Program-made: the position numbers and the translations under genes
Origin: Macellibacteroides fermentans
GTDB lineage: Bacteria > Bacteroidota > Bacteroidia > Bacteroidales > Tannerellaceae
Reading direction: 5' to 3'
Length of the DNA: 64,000 nucleotides
Assembly: GCF_013409575.1 (NCBI RefSeq)
Contig: NZ_JACCCY010000001.1
Span: 864,501 to 928,500, forward strand
Notes under the pieces: generated by a model
What the model saw: only the letters and a program-made list of their open reading frames with translations
Told to the model about the DNA's origin: nothing
Databases searched by the model: none
Part shown: one piece after another, positions 19,245 to 27,983 of the stretch
Layout: the number at the start of each line of letters is the position of its first letter
Numbering within the stretch: position 1 is the stretch's first letter

Positions 19245-19309
19245 CTTTTTGAGGACAAAGAAACTTTATTATACTATATAATAAGACACGTACTACACCG
19301 AATAGATAC

Positions 19310-19317
19310 TTAGGCTT
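19310..19317. repeat. 8-bp target duplication, right copy (TTAGGCTT)
   Basis: Closes the second IS66 copy; sequence beyond it (AAAAGAAAAAATCG) is the continuation of the original intergenic region. Confidence 0.9.
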
Positions 19318-19331
19318 AAAAGAAAAAATCG

Positions 19332-19419
19332 TTCGACAATTGTCGAAATGCATTTTGACAGCTGTCGTAATACATTTCGACATATATCAAAATCGATTTC
19401 GACATATGTCAAACGATTC
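19332..19419. repeat. Four 22-bp units, each a near-palindrome
   Basis: Units begin at 19332, 19354, 19376 and 19398. Their palindromic cores are GACAATTGTC (19335), GACAGCTGTC (19357), GACATATATC (19379) and GACATATGTC (19401), exactly 22 bp apart, about two helical turns, each flanked by TT(C/T) and AA. This places all dyads on one face of the DNA. It lies 3' of the TolC-like gene, after its stop codon. The remaining 19420-19580 shows no gene. Confidence 0.8.
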
Positions 19420-19580
19420 AAACATTTAAGTAAAAAACATTCTATATAGCTATAAAACAATTAGTTTACTTAAGGTAAAAAGCTTGTTTTACGGCATATA
19501 AATTTACACATAACGAACATACGATAAATAGATCCCTAAACCTCAGGAGATAGAAGGTGCAATTTCAATAATTTACACCT

Positions 19581-20756
19581 TTAGAGTTCCACTGCAGATA
19601 GTTCAGCAATCGCTTTCTGATAATCACGTTCGGCTTCCAATGCCTGATTTACAGTTGTATAGTACAAACCAATTTCAACTATATAGTCCAACAGTGAAAT
19701 TTCACCCGTGTCAAGTGCTTTTTTCAGTAAATCTGTATTGTTTACGTTTGCCAGCGACTGACGATACTTTTCGGCAATTACTTTCAATCCATTTGCCCTA
19801 TTGTAAAGAGATTGAAGTTGACTGTAGAACTGTTGTTTACGGTCAGCTTCTCGCGATTCGGCTGCCGAAACAGCAACTTTTGCTTGTTTCACACGGTTTT
19901 TATTTTCCCACAAGGGAATGGAAATACCAACAGTAAATCCCTGATATTGCTGACCAACAACTTTCTCACTCATATAACCTGTCGAAAAAGTAGGCCAGTT
20001 TGAAGCCTTACTAAGGCTAACCTGACTTTTTCCAACTTCAATTTCCTGCTTGATATAAGCCAGCACCGGATTTTTTTGCTCAGCCTCTGCATACCAATCA
20101 TTAAAATTCAGCGGTAATTGTGCTTGTACAAATTGGTCTTCGTCCAACGCTATATCCACACCGCCGTTAAGCCTTCTCAATTGCGACAATAAAGCATTGC
20201 GTTCTACCTCAACACGAGAAAGCTCGCCTAGAACAGAGGCTAGATTCAATTGAATCTTATTATATTCCAAACGATTCGCATCTCCTCTATCCAGTCGGTC
20301 TTTATAGCCTTTAGCAATGGTTTCAGCGTGTTGCATGCGCACATCCAATTCTCGTTTCAGGGCGTTAAAGTAGACTAAATCAATACAATATTGCTTCGCT
20401 TCCAACAGGATATTCATGCGATCGGCTTTATATTGAAATTCTATCAAAGTATTCTGTCCGTTGGCTACACGACTTTTCATTCCCGAAATAGTCGGGATAT
20501 CGAAAGTCTGCTTTATATTGATATCAGTTCGGGAACCAATATTACCCGGCTTTCCCCACAAATAGTTGAATTCAACTTCAGGATTGTCAAGGTATATACT
20601 CGTTTTATTTCCTAATTTCTGCGCATCAGCAGTCAGGCGTAACGATTTCAGCGTTGTGTTGTTTGCCTCAATCGAATCTAATACTGAATTTATATTATTC
20701 TGGGCAATCAACGGAATGCTCACCAATATTGTCGATATTATTATTAATATTTTCAT
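19581..20756 (-). CDS. TolC-family outer-membrane efflux protein (CusC/CzcC-like)
   Basis: 391 residues, a signal peptide at 1-18 (LIIISTILVSIPLIAQ), then the long helical hairpins of the outer-membrane efflux family (two repeats; AKQYCIDLVYFNALKRELDV around 125-145 and the second from about 300). It provides the outer-membrane duct for the metal RND pump encoded 12 nt upstream. Third gene of the adaptor-pump-channel operon read on the minus strand. Short for a TolC protein but usual for the CzcC-like group of Bacteroidota. Confidence 0.9.
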   Translation of the reverse strand: MKILIIISTILVSIPLIAQNNINSVLDSIEANNTTLKSLRLTADAQKLGNKTSIYLDNPEVEFNYLWGKPGNIGSRTDINIKQTFDIPTISGMKSRVANGQNTLIEFQYKADRMNILLEAKQYCIDLVYFNALKRELDVRMQHAETIAKGYKDRLDRGDANRLEYNKIQLNLASVLGELSRVEVERNALLSQLRRLNGGVDIALDEDQFVQAQLPLNFNDWYAEAEQKNPVLAYIKQEIEVGKSQVSLSKASNWPTFSTGYMSEKVVGQQYQGFTVGISIPLWENKNRVKQAKVAVSAAESREADRKQQFYSQLQSLYNRANGLKVIAEKYRQSLANVNNTDLLKKALDTGEISLLDYIVEIGLYYTTVNQALEAERDYQKAIAELSAVEL

Positions 20757-20768
20757 ATTCTTTAAGTT

Positions 20769-23700
20769 TTACTCTGTTACTTCATCGTCTGTTATTACCT
20801 CTTCCACAATTTTCTTATTGGTTAAGAGATACATAATAGGAATAATAAATCCATTAAGGAAGGTTGATGTAAGTAATCCTCCAAGAATTACTTTCGCCAT
20901 AGGACTTTGAATTTCGTTACCCGGTAAATCACCACCTAAAGCTAATGGTATAAGAGCTAATCCCGAACTTAGCGCAGTCATCAAAATCGGATTCAAACGG
21001 TCAAGCGAACCATGCATTATACTTTCAAATGCCGACATTCCATCATTTTGAAGATCGTTATAGTGCGAAATAAGCAACATGCCGTTACGCGTGGCGATAC
21101 CAAACAGTGATATAAACCCAATAATTGCAGGAATACTGATAACGCCGTCTGTTAAGAAGATAGTAAATACGCCTCCGATAAGTGCCAACGGAAGGTTCAA
21201 CAGGATGACTGCCGATTGGGTAACGCTTCGGAACTGAGCAAACAACAGCATGAATATAACCATGATAGAAAAAATGGAAGTAATAAGTAAAATACGAGAC
21301 GCCGCCTGTTCACTCTCGAACTGTCCGCCATATTCAATATGATAACCTTCGGGCAATTTTATTTCCGAATTTATTTTCTTCTGCATATCGTTTACCACAC
21401 CCCGTAAATCTCGCCCGGCTACATTGGCAGAAATAACGATTTTTCTCGCCACATTTTCACGGTTAATTGTATTGGGACCAGTAGATGAAGAGATTTCGGC
21501 AATATAGCTAAACGGAATTTTCCGTCCACCGGCATCAACAATCAGGTTGCGGATACGTTCAGTAGTTGTGCGATAATCATCGTCTACTTTCAGCGTTAAA
21601 TCAAAGGATTTGTTGCCTTCATAAACCTGCGAAACTACTTCCCCGGCCAACATTACATTAACAATCTCAGCAAATTCGGGAGGTGTAATACCATATTTAG
21701 CCAACATTTCACGTTTGGGTTCTATTTTTAATTGCGGACGATCCACTTGCTGTTCCACATTAAGGTCGGCAACACCTTCCACATCCTGAACAGACGCTTT
21801 GATTTGATTGCCTATTGTGAACATTTTATTCAAGTCTGTTCCAAAAAGTTTAATGGCAATATTGGCCCGTGTACCGGACAACATCGCATCAATACGGTGG
21901 GAAATAGGTTGCCCAATTTCAATATTCACACCCGACAAGACTTTAAGTTTTTCACGAATTTCGGCTAATACTTCATCTTTCGAACGTTTTTTAAGAACAA
22001 AAGGGGCTTCTATTTCCGATACATTCACGCCCAAAGCATGTTCGTCCAACTCGGCACGCCCCGTCTTTCTCCCTACAGTTTGTATTTCGGGAATAGACAA
22101 CAATATGTTTTCGGCGATACGCCCCATCTTATCTGATTCCTCCAACGAAATACCGGGAAGTGTACTAATATTGATTGTAAACGAACCTTCATTAAACGGC
22201 GGGAGAAAACTGCGTCCCAATGTAAAGAATATAATAACCGTTGCCACCAGCACCACTCCCGTTCCGCCAAGCACCAATTTACGATGGTTAAGCGTCGATT
22301 TCAATGCTTTTCCATATACGTTTTTCAGTTTACGCACTACATAAGGATCACTTTCGGGTTTATCGTTATTTTTCTTTGGCTTATCCAACAGATAACTACA
22401 TAGAACGGGAGTCAGCGTCAACGCCACCACTGTCGATGCAATCAATGCCACGATAAACGCAATACCAAGTGGAGCCAGCATACGGCCTTCCATTCCTGAA
22501 AGGAAAAATAGTGGAACAAAGCTGGCAATAATAATAAGAGTCGAATTTAATATTGGCATCCTAACCTCCTTTGAAGCCTCAAAGACCACTGTCATCACAG
22601 TTTTTTGCTCGTCCTTAGGTTTCTGCCTGTTTTCACGCAATCGTTTAAAAACATTTTCTACATCTACAATGGCATCGTCAACCAACGAACCAATAGCAAT
22701 GGCCATACCACCCAAACTCATGGTATTGATGGTTAGTCCCATTAATTTAAGGGCCAAAATCGAAGCAACCAACGAAAGAGGAATCGTTATTAATGAAATA
22801 ATGGTTGTACGAACGTTCATAAGGAAAACAAATAGAACGATAACAACAAATATTCCTCCTTCGTAGAGCGATTTCTGAACATTACCTATAGAATTATCGA
22901 TAAAACGAGCCTGACGGAAGATATCCGTGGATAGTTTCACATCCGAGGGAAATGTTGTTTTAAGTTCGGCCAGCGATTGATCCAGCTTGTTTGTCAGTTC
23001 TATTGTGCTGGTAGCCGGTTGTTTGGTAACAGTTATCAATACAGCAGCTTTTCCTTTTTCTGAAGCGATACCTAACTTGGGAGCTTTATTGCCTATTTTT
23101 ACCTGAGCGATGTTTTCAAGCAACACCGGTACATCGTCCATACTTTTGACAACAGTTGCACCCAAAGAAGCAATATTGTTCGTGGAGAGTAAACCACGGA
23201 TTATATATTCGTTTCCGTATTCATACAGTACTCCCCCCGAAGCATTTTGATTCATTTCCGTTACTACTTTTATTACTTCATCAAGGCTGATACCGTAATG
23301 CTTCATCTTTTCAGGATTGAGCAAAATTTGGTATTCCTTGATATCGCCGCCTAATACGGTTACCTGCGCCACTCCCCCGGTAGAAAGCAGTCGCGGACGT
23401 ATAGTCCAGTCTGCCAACGTACGCAAATCCTGCAAAGATGTAGTGTCGGCCGTCAACCCTATAATCATTAATTCTCCTAAAATGGACGATTGCGGACCTA
23501 AGGTAGGATTACCCACATTAGAAGGTAAAGCATCTTTAACTACGGCCAATTTTTCGGAAACTATTTGGCGGGCGCGGTAAATATCCGTTCCCCAGTTAAA
23601 TTCGACCCACACAATTGAAAACCCGGTGGTAGACGACGAACGTACACGACGCACATCAGTTGCTCCGTTTACAGCAGTTTCTACCGGAAAGCTAACCAAA

Positions 23701-23897
23701 CGCTCTACCTCTTCAGGCGCCATACCTTTGGCTTCAGTCATTATAACTACGGTTGGGGCATTAAGATCAGGAAATACATCAACTTCCATATTGGTGGCAG
23801 TATAGGTTCCCACTATCATCAACAGCAGGGATGCTACCAGCACAACCATCCGGTTATTAAGCGAAAATTTTATTATCTTGTTTAGCATAAAATTCAT
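20769..23897 (-). CDS. Heavy-metal efflux RND pump (CusA/CzcA family)
   Basis: 1042 residues with the twelve-helix RND plan: one helix at about 14-32, a large periplasmic loop to ~335, helices 2-6 (345-490), a helix near 545, the second loop, and a final block of helices from about 875. The fourth-helix motif is AIGSLVDDAIVDVEN (401-415) with paired aspartates 407/408 that should carry protons; this differs from the DFG-type of Zn/Co pumps and from the VDAAIVMIEN of CusA, and is like the less-characterised HME5 group (from memory). Substrate therefore unproven; the His-rich neighbours argue for a soft or divalent metal. Ends KKIVEEVITDDEVTE. Confidence 0.92.
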   Translation of the reverse strand: MNFMLNKIIKFSLNNRMVVLVASLLLMIVGTYTATNMEVDVFPDLNAPTVVIMTEAKGMAPEEVERLVSFPVETAVNGATDVRRVRSSSTTGFSIVWVEFNWGTDIYRARQIVSEKLAVVKDALPSNVGNPTLGPQSSILGELMIIGLTADTTSLQDLRTLADWTIRPRLLSTGGVAQVTVLGGDIKEYQILLNPEKMKHYGISLDEVIKVVTEMNQNASGGVLYEYGNEYIIRGLLSTNNIASLGATVVKSMDDVPVLLENIAQVKIGNKAPKLGIASEKGKAAVLITVTKQPATSTIELTNKLDQSLAELKTTFPSDVKLSTDIFRQARFIDNSIGNVQKSLYEGGIFVVIVLFVFLMNVRTTIISLITIPLSLVASILALKLMGLTINTMSLGGMAIAIGSLVDDAIVDVENVFKRLRENRQKPKDEQKTVMTVVFEASKEVRMPILNSTLIIIASFVPLFFLSGMEGRMLAPLGIAFIVALIASTVVALTLTPVLCSYLLDKPKKNNDKPESDPYVVRKLKNVYGKALKSTLNHRKLVLGGTGVVLVATVIIFFTLGRSFLPPFNEGSFTINISTLPGISLEESDKMGRIAENILLSIPEIQTVGRKTGRAELDEHALGVNVSEIEAPFVLKKRSKDEVLAEIREKLKVLSGVNIEIGQPISHRIDAMLSGTRANIAIKLFGTDLNKMFTIGNQIKASVQDVEGVADLNVEQQVDRPQLKIEPKREMLAKYGITPPEFAEIVNVMLAGEVVSQVYEGNKSFDLTLKVDDDYRTTTERIRNLIVDAGGRKIPFSYIAEISSSTGPNTINRENVARKIVISANVAGRDLRGVVNDMQKKINSEIKLPEGYHIEYGGQFESEQAASRILLITSIFSIMVIFMLLFAQFRSVTQSAVILLNLPLALIGGVFTIFLTDGVISIPAIIGFISLFGIATRNGMLLISHYNDLQNDGMSAFESIMHGSLDRLNPILMTALSSGLALIPLALGGDLPGNEIQSPMAKVILGGLLTSTFLNGFIIPIMYLLTNKKIVEEVITDDEVTE

Positions 23898-23905
23898 TTT
23901 AGGAG

Positions 23906-25111
23906 TTAATGACTGTGACTATGTCCTTCTGGCATGATAGACGAAACGGCCGCTAATTTGACTTGATAAACACCTTTGGTTACCACCTTGTCGCCCGCTT
24001 TTAGGCCGGAAAGCACTTGTACTCTGTCTCCGTTGCTTTGCCCAAGAGTTACCTCTTGTTTTTTATACCCCTCTTCATCCAATTGCAGATAAACGAAATT
24101 CAATCCCTGCTCTTCAGTTAAAGCCGATACCGGGACAGAAATTACATTCTCCAGAGGGTTGGAAAGCAAATATACCGAAACGAATGAACCCGAAATGATA
24201 TCGCCTATATTATCAAATTCAAACGTTACCGGGATATAGAATGATTGTCCGCCTGATGCTTTACCAAACGACAGTAAACGTCCGTTCAGGTCAGAAAGCT
24301 TATACACCTCATTGTCGTATGATGTCTGAAAATTAGCACCACCTATATTTTTCAGTGATTTGTAATAATTCTCTGATACCTCCGCACGCAATTGAAGGCG
24401 TTTGTTTTGCGAAACAGTAGCGATGGGTTGACCTACCGAAACATAGTCACCCTGGCTTACCAAACGATTCTTGATGAAACCGCTTATAGGTGATGTAATC
24501 CGTACACCACTTGAGGTGATATTAGCTGCCTGTGCTTCATAAGCTGTTTTGGCAGTTTCATAACGTAAACGGATTTGTTCGTATTCTTTAGCGGAAATGA
24601 TATTATCTTTTATCAATTTTTCGGCACGTGAAAACTCTTTTTGAGCGGTTTCGTAAACAATTTTTACTTTGGTTGAAGGATCACCTTCTAACAGATTTTT
24701 TGCTGAAACTGTTACAATAGCCTCACCAGATCTAACAGCTGCCCCTTCTGTAATGGATCGATTGGAAAAAGATACAATACCGTTGGAAGTTGATACTATC
24801 GTGGCCTCATCACCTTGCGAAGCTTGTATTTGTCCGCTTGTTTTGATTACCTGCTGAAATGCACCCGGAGATACTGTCTCTACAATTAAGCCAACAGCCT
24901 CGGCTTGCGTTTTGGTAAAGGAAATTTCGTCGGTATGATTACTCTCACCTTTGGCATGATCGTGTCCGTCATCGTCAGAGTGATTATGGCTTTCTCCCTC
25001 AGCTTGCGTGTGGATACCTTTAGAATCTTCATTATGCTCTTCTTTTCCCTGATTACAGGCCGTGAAGAATATCACGGCTATAATGGTTACAAATGATATA
25101 TACGTTTTCAT
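23906..25111 (-). CDS. RND periplasmic adaptor lipoprotein (CusB/CzcB-like), His-rich N-terminus
   Basis: 401 residues. The lipobox FFTAC gives Cys19 as the lipidated residue. Residues about 23-60 are rich in His, Asp and Glu (HNHSDDDGHDHAKG) and could bind metal; the C-terminus also ends GHSHSH. The membrane-fusion core follows: barrel-sandwich hybrid with a coiled-coil hairpin (about 150-215), then beta-barrel and membrane-proximal domains. It bridges the pump (8 nt downstream) with the TolC-like channel. First gene of the three-gene efflux unit. Confidence 0.92.
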   Translation of the reverse strand: MKTYISFVTIIAVIFFTACNQGKEEHNEDSKGIHTQAEGESHNHSDDDGHDHAKGESNHTDEISFTKTQAEAVGLIVETVSPGAFQQVIKTSGQIQASQGDEATIVSTSNGIVSFSNRSITEGAAVRSGEAIVTVSAKNLLEGDPSTKVKIVYETAQKEFSRAEKLIKDNIISAKEYEQIRLRYETAKTAYEAQAANITSSGVRITSPISGFIKNRLVSQGDYVSVGQPIATVSQNKRLQLRAEVSENYYKSLKNIGGANFQTSYDNEVYKLSDLNGRLLSFGKASGGQSFYIPVTFEFDNIGDIISGSFVSVYLLSNPLENVISVPVSALTEEQGLNFVYLQLDEEGYKKQEVTLGQSNGDRVQVLSGLKAGDKVVTKGVYQVKLAAVSSIMPEGHSHSH

Positions 25112-25267
25112 TTTAATATTGAATTGTTGAATAAGGGCAACTCAGTTTACAGCCTGTTCTATAGGCCGTAAACGGGATATTATCCTTGATTAGTAAAAAA
25201 TACGGAATAGATAGCGAACTCCTGAATTAAATTCAGAAGTAACTATTGTCCAGGAATGGTCAATAAT

Positions 25268-25705
25268 TCAAGAAATAAGAGCCGGAGGTGCCCTTAGATT
25301 GAGGAAGCTGCTTGTTTCAGCAGATTTGTAACATAAAAGATATTCTCCCCATTCGGATTCGAGAATCCCGGAGTTGTCGGTATTATAAATCAAAAAATCC
25401 GCAACAAGGATTAAGATAGGATAAAAGTGTGTATGGTGATGATTATCGCACGAAACCGTACAATTTACTTCTTTATCGGATGTAGAAGCAATGTATTCGA
25501 GTTCCGCCACACAAGATTGCCCTTGTTGCCCTTTATCTGGCGCGTCATTGTGGCTGGTATTCTTATCGTTTACAGCATTATCCAGTTCACAATGTTCCAT
25601 TATCACACAGGCAATACCATGATGATGATGATGCGGTACAAAAGTAAGCAACAACAACAGCATCGTTGATAGAGAAATGAATGATATGGATAAATTCTTT
25701 TTCAA
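25268..25705 (-). CDS. Small His/Cys-rich exported protein (DUF6769-like)
   Basis: 145 residues. Hydrophobic segment at 8-24, directly followed by PHHHHHG, then an acidic middle part, CTVSCDNHHHTH around 90-101, a second hydrophobic stretch (YPILILVADFLIY) and a C-terminal LNLRAPPALIS. The clusters of histidines and cysteines flanking the membrane segments suggest metal binding outside the cytoplasm. The pattern and position next to CusBA-type genes fit DUF6769, but that name is from memory. It lies between the Fur-like gene and the adaptor and may be the first gene of the efflux operon; 156 nt without a gene separate it from the adaptor. Confidence 0.7.
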   Translation of the reverse strand: MKKNLSISFISLSTMLLLLLTFVPHHHHHGIACVIMEHCELDNAVNDKNTSHNDAPDKGQQGQSCVAELEYIASTSDKEVNCTVSCDNHHHTHFYPILILVADFLIYNTDNSGILESEWGEYLLCYKSAETSSFLNLRAPPALIS

Positions 25706-25728
25706 ACTATTTTCAACCTTTAATTATG

Positions 25729-25736
25729 CAAAGATA
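25729..25736 (-). promoter_or_regulatory. -7 box for the His-rich protein/efflux operon
   Basis: TATCTTTG on the minus strand, 24 nt upstream of the start at 25705. A TTTG at the usual -33 spacing is lacking; the spacer instead holds the dyad at 25749-25763, so expression is likely regulated. Confidence 0.5.
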
Positions 25737-25748
25737 CAATTTAGATTC

Positions 25749-25763
25749 TGCAACTAAGTTGCA
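25749..25763. promoter_or_regulatory. Perfect 15-bp dyad TGCAACTAAGTTGCA, candidate Fur-family operator
   Basis: TGCAAC-TAA-GTTGCA is a perfect inverted repeat placed between the likely -33 and -7 positions of the efflux promoter and overlapping the last codons of the Fur-like gene. A 15-bp dyad is the size expected for a Fur/Zur-type dimer. The metal specificity is not shown. Confidence 0.55.
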
Positions 25764-26176
25764 ATTTTACTACATTTTCCGCAAAAACCTTTAATAACCA
25801 GATTCACACCCTCAATTTCAACATCCGTTGGCAAATCGAATTGTGGGATATGGATGTTATTAAGACAAAATGCTTTTTTACAATAATTACAATAAAAGTG
25901 TGCATGCAATTCCTCTAAGCTGCAATTACATTCAGTATTGCATACAGCATATTTTACAGACCCCGAACCATCATCAAAACTATGTATTAATTGTTGATGA
26001 CGAAATAGATGAATGGTACGCGAAATAGTAGATTTATCAACGCTTATTAATTCATTTTCCAAATCAGCCAAGGTAAATGCCCAATCAAAGTTTAACATGG
26101 CTTTTAAAACCAGCATACGATTGGAGGTAGGTTTAATATTCCTGTTTTCAAGAATTTTCAATATTTTATCATTCAT
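25754..26176 (-). CDS. Fur-family metal-responsive transcriptional repressor
   Basis: 140 residues. The winged helix spans about 8-80 (NIKPTSNRMLVLKAM; LISVDKSTISRTIHLF as recognition helix), followed by a dimerisation/metal domain with HAHFYCNYCKKAFC (about 91-104) and a C-terminal CGKC pair (134-137), i.e. two CxxC pairs that can form the structural zinc site. Being 48 nt from the His-rich protein gene, in the same direction, and next to a dyad in the promoter, it is the obvious regulator of the efflux operon. Zur-like sensing of zinc is plausible but PerR- or Fur-like functions cannot be excluded. Confidence 0.88.
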   Translation of the reverse strand: MNDKILKILENRNIKPTSNRMLVLKAMLNFDWAFTLADLENELISVDKSTISRTIHLFRHQQLIHSFDDGSGSVKYAVCNTECNCSLEELHAHFYCNYCKKAFCLNNIHIPQFDLPTDVEIEGVNLVIKGFCGKCSKIAT

Positions 26177-26345
26177 TTATTTCTTGATGTGTTTCAATGA
26201 TTAAACTTTGAAGCTTTTGCTTAACTTTGTTTCAAATTCAGAAAGAACATCCTTACAAATATCTATATATTCGTTAATATGGAGGTTCGGCATATAGAAA
26301 TAGTCGCGCTCAAAATTACAATTTTACGAACACAATAATTACATT

Positions 26346-26801
26346 ATGAAAAAAATATTATTACTTTTTCTTGCCATATTTTTGATTTTCAACAATATAT
26401 CTTCGGAAATGTCTGATAGTAGGATTATACTAGGGAATCAACAATCAGATAAAATAAAAGAAGTAGAAAAACATATTATGAACTTCTATGTTGCCTATTG
26501 TACTTGGATGGATAGAGGTATAGATAAAACTACAGGAGATAAACTTGTTACACAATATTTGACGAATAAATTGATTGACAAAAAGAAAAGAGTTGCTCAA
26601 ACAAATGGTTATGATTTGGTTATTTATGCTCAAGATTTTGATCAAACAGGAGTAAAATCATTGGCTGTAAAACACATTGAAGGTGACTGGTATGCTGTAT
26701 CTTACTATAATTCATATTATCAACATTGTGTAATTATCCCTTTAAAAACAACAATACTTAACGACATCATTAAAATTGATGATATTGTAGAATTAGAATA
26801 A
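26346..26801 (+). CDS. Exported hypothetical protein, DUF3828-like
   Basis: 151 residues with a signal peptide at about 1-20 (KKILLLFLAIFLIFNN). The body (VEKHIMNFYVAYCTW; LVTQYLTNKLIDKK; DLVIYAQDF) resembles in pattern the DUF3828 family of small periplasmic proteins, usually of unknown function. Visibly AT-rich. Transcribed away from the Fur-like gene, with its own terminator; no clear promoter box was found in 26177-26345. Confidence 0.6.
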   Translation: MKKILLLFLAIFLIFNNISSEMSDSRIILGNQQSDKIKEVEKHIMNFYVAYCTWMDRGIDKTTGDKLVTQYLTNKLIDKKKRVAQTNGYDLVIYAQDFDQTGVKSLAVKHIEGDWYAVSYYNSYYQHCVIIPLKTTILNDIIKIDDIVELE

Positions 26802-26807
26802 CTTATG

Positions 26808-26837
26808 TACCAGGCAGAATTGTTTTTCTGCCTGGTA
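26808..26837 (+). terminator. Terminator after the DUF3828-like gene
   Basis: A perfect 12-bp stem TACCAGGCAGAA/TTCTGCCTGGTA with a 6-nt loop, 7 nt after the stop codon. The 3' T-run is weak. Confidence 0.65.
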
Positions 26838-26903
26838 TTGGGGCAATCCAGCTAACTGCTTGGCTTTTCTATACTAATTTAGGAAATTATACTTTCCTAA
26901 TCT

Positions 26904-27782
26904 TTACGGCTTTACCTTTGTGTTTTGAGGTGAAGCAGATTCTTGATAGAAATCGTTCTGCAGCTTGTGGGTAATTTTGTCGGCTTTAACGGCTTTAATC
27001 ACTTCCGAAAGCTGTTTACAACGCTGATCAAAGATCACCTTTCCTAATTCTGCATCCGCATCTTTAGCATCTCCCGCATAATGATTGGGGTATTTCGCAT
27101 ACCACCAGATAGCTGTATAGGCATTAGGTAATTGTAACCGATTCTGGTCGACGCCCGACTGACTGGTAGCCTGCTCTTTTTTTACCAGATCTGGTTTAAT
27201 TAGCATCATTACACTCGATTCTTCTTCATCTGCATGTCCTCCGGTAGTACTTTTACGCATAGAAGTTATTTTAGTTCTGGTTGCGGCATCAACCGAAGGG
27301 GTGAAAAGGTAGACTGCATAGTCCTTTGCTTCTGCTAGCTGAGACTGACAGAAATATTGAAGAAAGTTTGTGTTACCGCCGTGACCATTTACAAGGAGTA
27401 TCTTCTTAATACCATTTCTGGCTATCTCTTTACAGGTTTCATCAAGCATCTTGTAAAGCAGTTCCGGACTATATGCAATGGTTCCGGGTTGTTGCTTGGC
27501 TTCAAATATTTGTCCGGCAAAATAAAAAGGATAAACGATGCAGTATTCCGTAGATGCCGACTTTAAGCTTATAGCTCTTGCGGTAAACACATCGGTTCCC
27601 AAAGGTAGATGCGGACCATGTTTCTCTATTACCCCCATCGGAATTATACAAACACCTTCGGATTTCTGAGTCGCCTTAACAAAATCAGGAGAGGTAAGTT
27701 CTTCCCAGGCAGCCGGCAAATCCTGTCCACTTGCAGACAGCGCAAGAAACAAGCCGGATAAAATAACAAACAGTCGTTTCAT
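26904..27782 (-). CDS. Creatininase-family amidohydrolase, exported
   Basis: 292 residues with a Sec signal (MKRLFVILSGLFLALSASGQ). The creatininase metal-site motifs are present: GVIEKHGPHLPLGTD near 50-64, NGHGGN near 132-137 and GGHADEEES near 177-185. Family members hydrolyse cyclic amides such as creatinine or act on formamido-pyrimidines; the exported Bacteroidota members have no assigned substrate. It stands alone between a hypothetical gene and the AT-rich island. Pro-rich C-terminal end. Confidence 0.85.
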   Translation of the reverse strand: MKRLFVILSGLFLALSASGQDLPAAWEELTSPDFVKATQKSEGVCIIPMGVIEKHGPHLPLGTDVFTARAISLKSASTEYCIVYPFYFAGQIFEAKQQPGTIAYSPELLYKMLDETCKEIARNGIKKILLVNGHGGNTNFLQYFCQSQLAEAKDYAVYLFTPSVDAATRTKITSMRKSTTGGHADEEESSVMMLIKPDLVKKEQATSQSGVDQNRLQLPNAYTAIWWYAKYPNHYAGDAKDADAELGKVIFDQRCKQLSEVIKAVKADKITHKLQNDFYQESASPQNTKVKP

Positions 27783-27953
27783 AATAAGTTGGATTTGATT
27801 TAATTAGGTTTAAAAAAGTAAAGTTACTTATTAAATACATAAATAGCATTTATTTTTAAATAATTATTCACCCTCTTGGAGATACCTTAATGTAATATGG
27901 ATTAACGAACAATTAAGACTGTCATAGAATACTATTACAACATTTTTTCCAAT

Positions 27954-27983
27954 TTCTAAGGCTTTGTTTCACTCAGCCTTAGA
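27954..27983. repeat. Isolated hairpin in the gap before the island genes
   Basis: A perfect 10-bp inverted repeat TTCTAAGGCT/AGCCTTAGAA with a 10-nt loop and no T-run afterwards, so not an obvious terminator. It may mark a structured RNA or a protein site. Confidence 0.45.

Larger units (their letters stand above)
16875..19309 (-). mobile_element. IS66-family insertion sequence, copy 2 (tandem, identical)
   Basis: 2435 bp, same orientation as copy 1 and offset from it by exactly 2443 bp. Both encoded proteins are identical to those of copy 1, and the ends compared base by base are the same. It is followed by a third TTAGGCTT at 19310. Confidence 0.95.

Noticed and set aside
19332-19419. CRISPR array
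   Set aside because: Units of 22 bp are contiguous palindromes without spacers, and no cas genes are present in the window.
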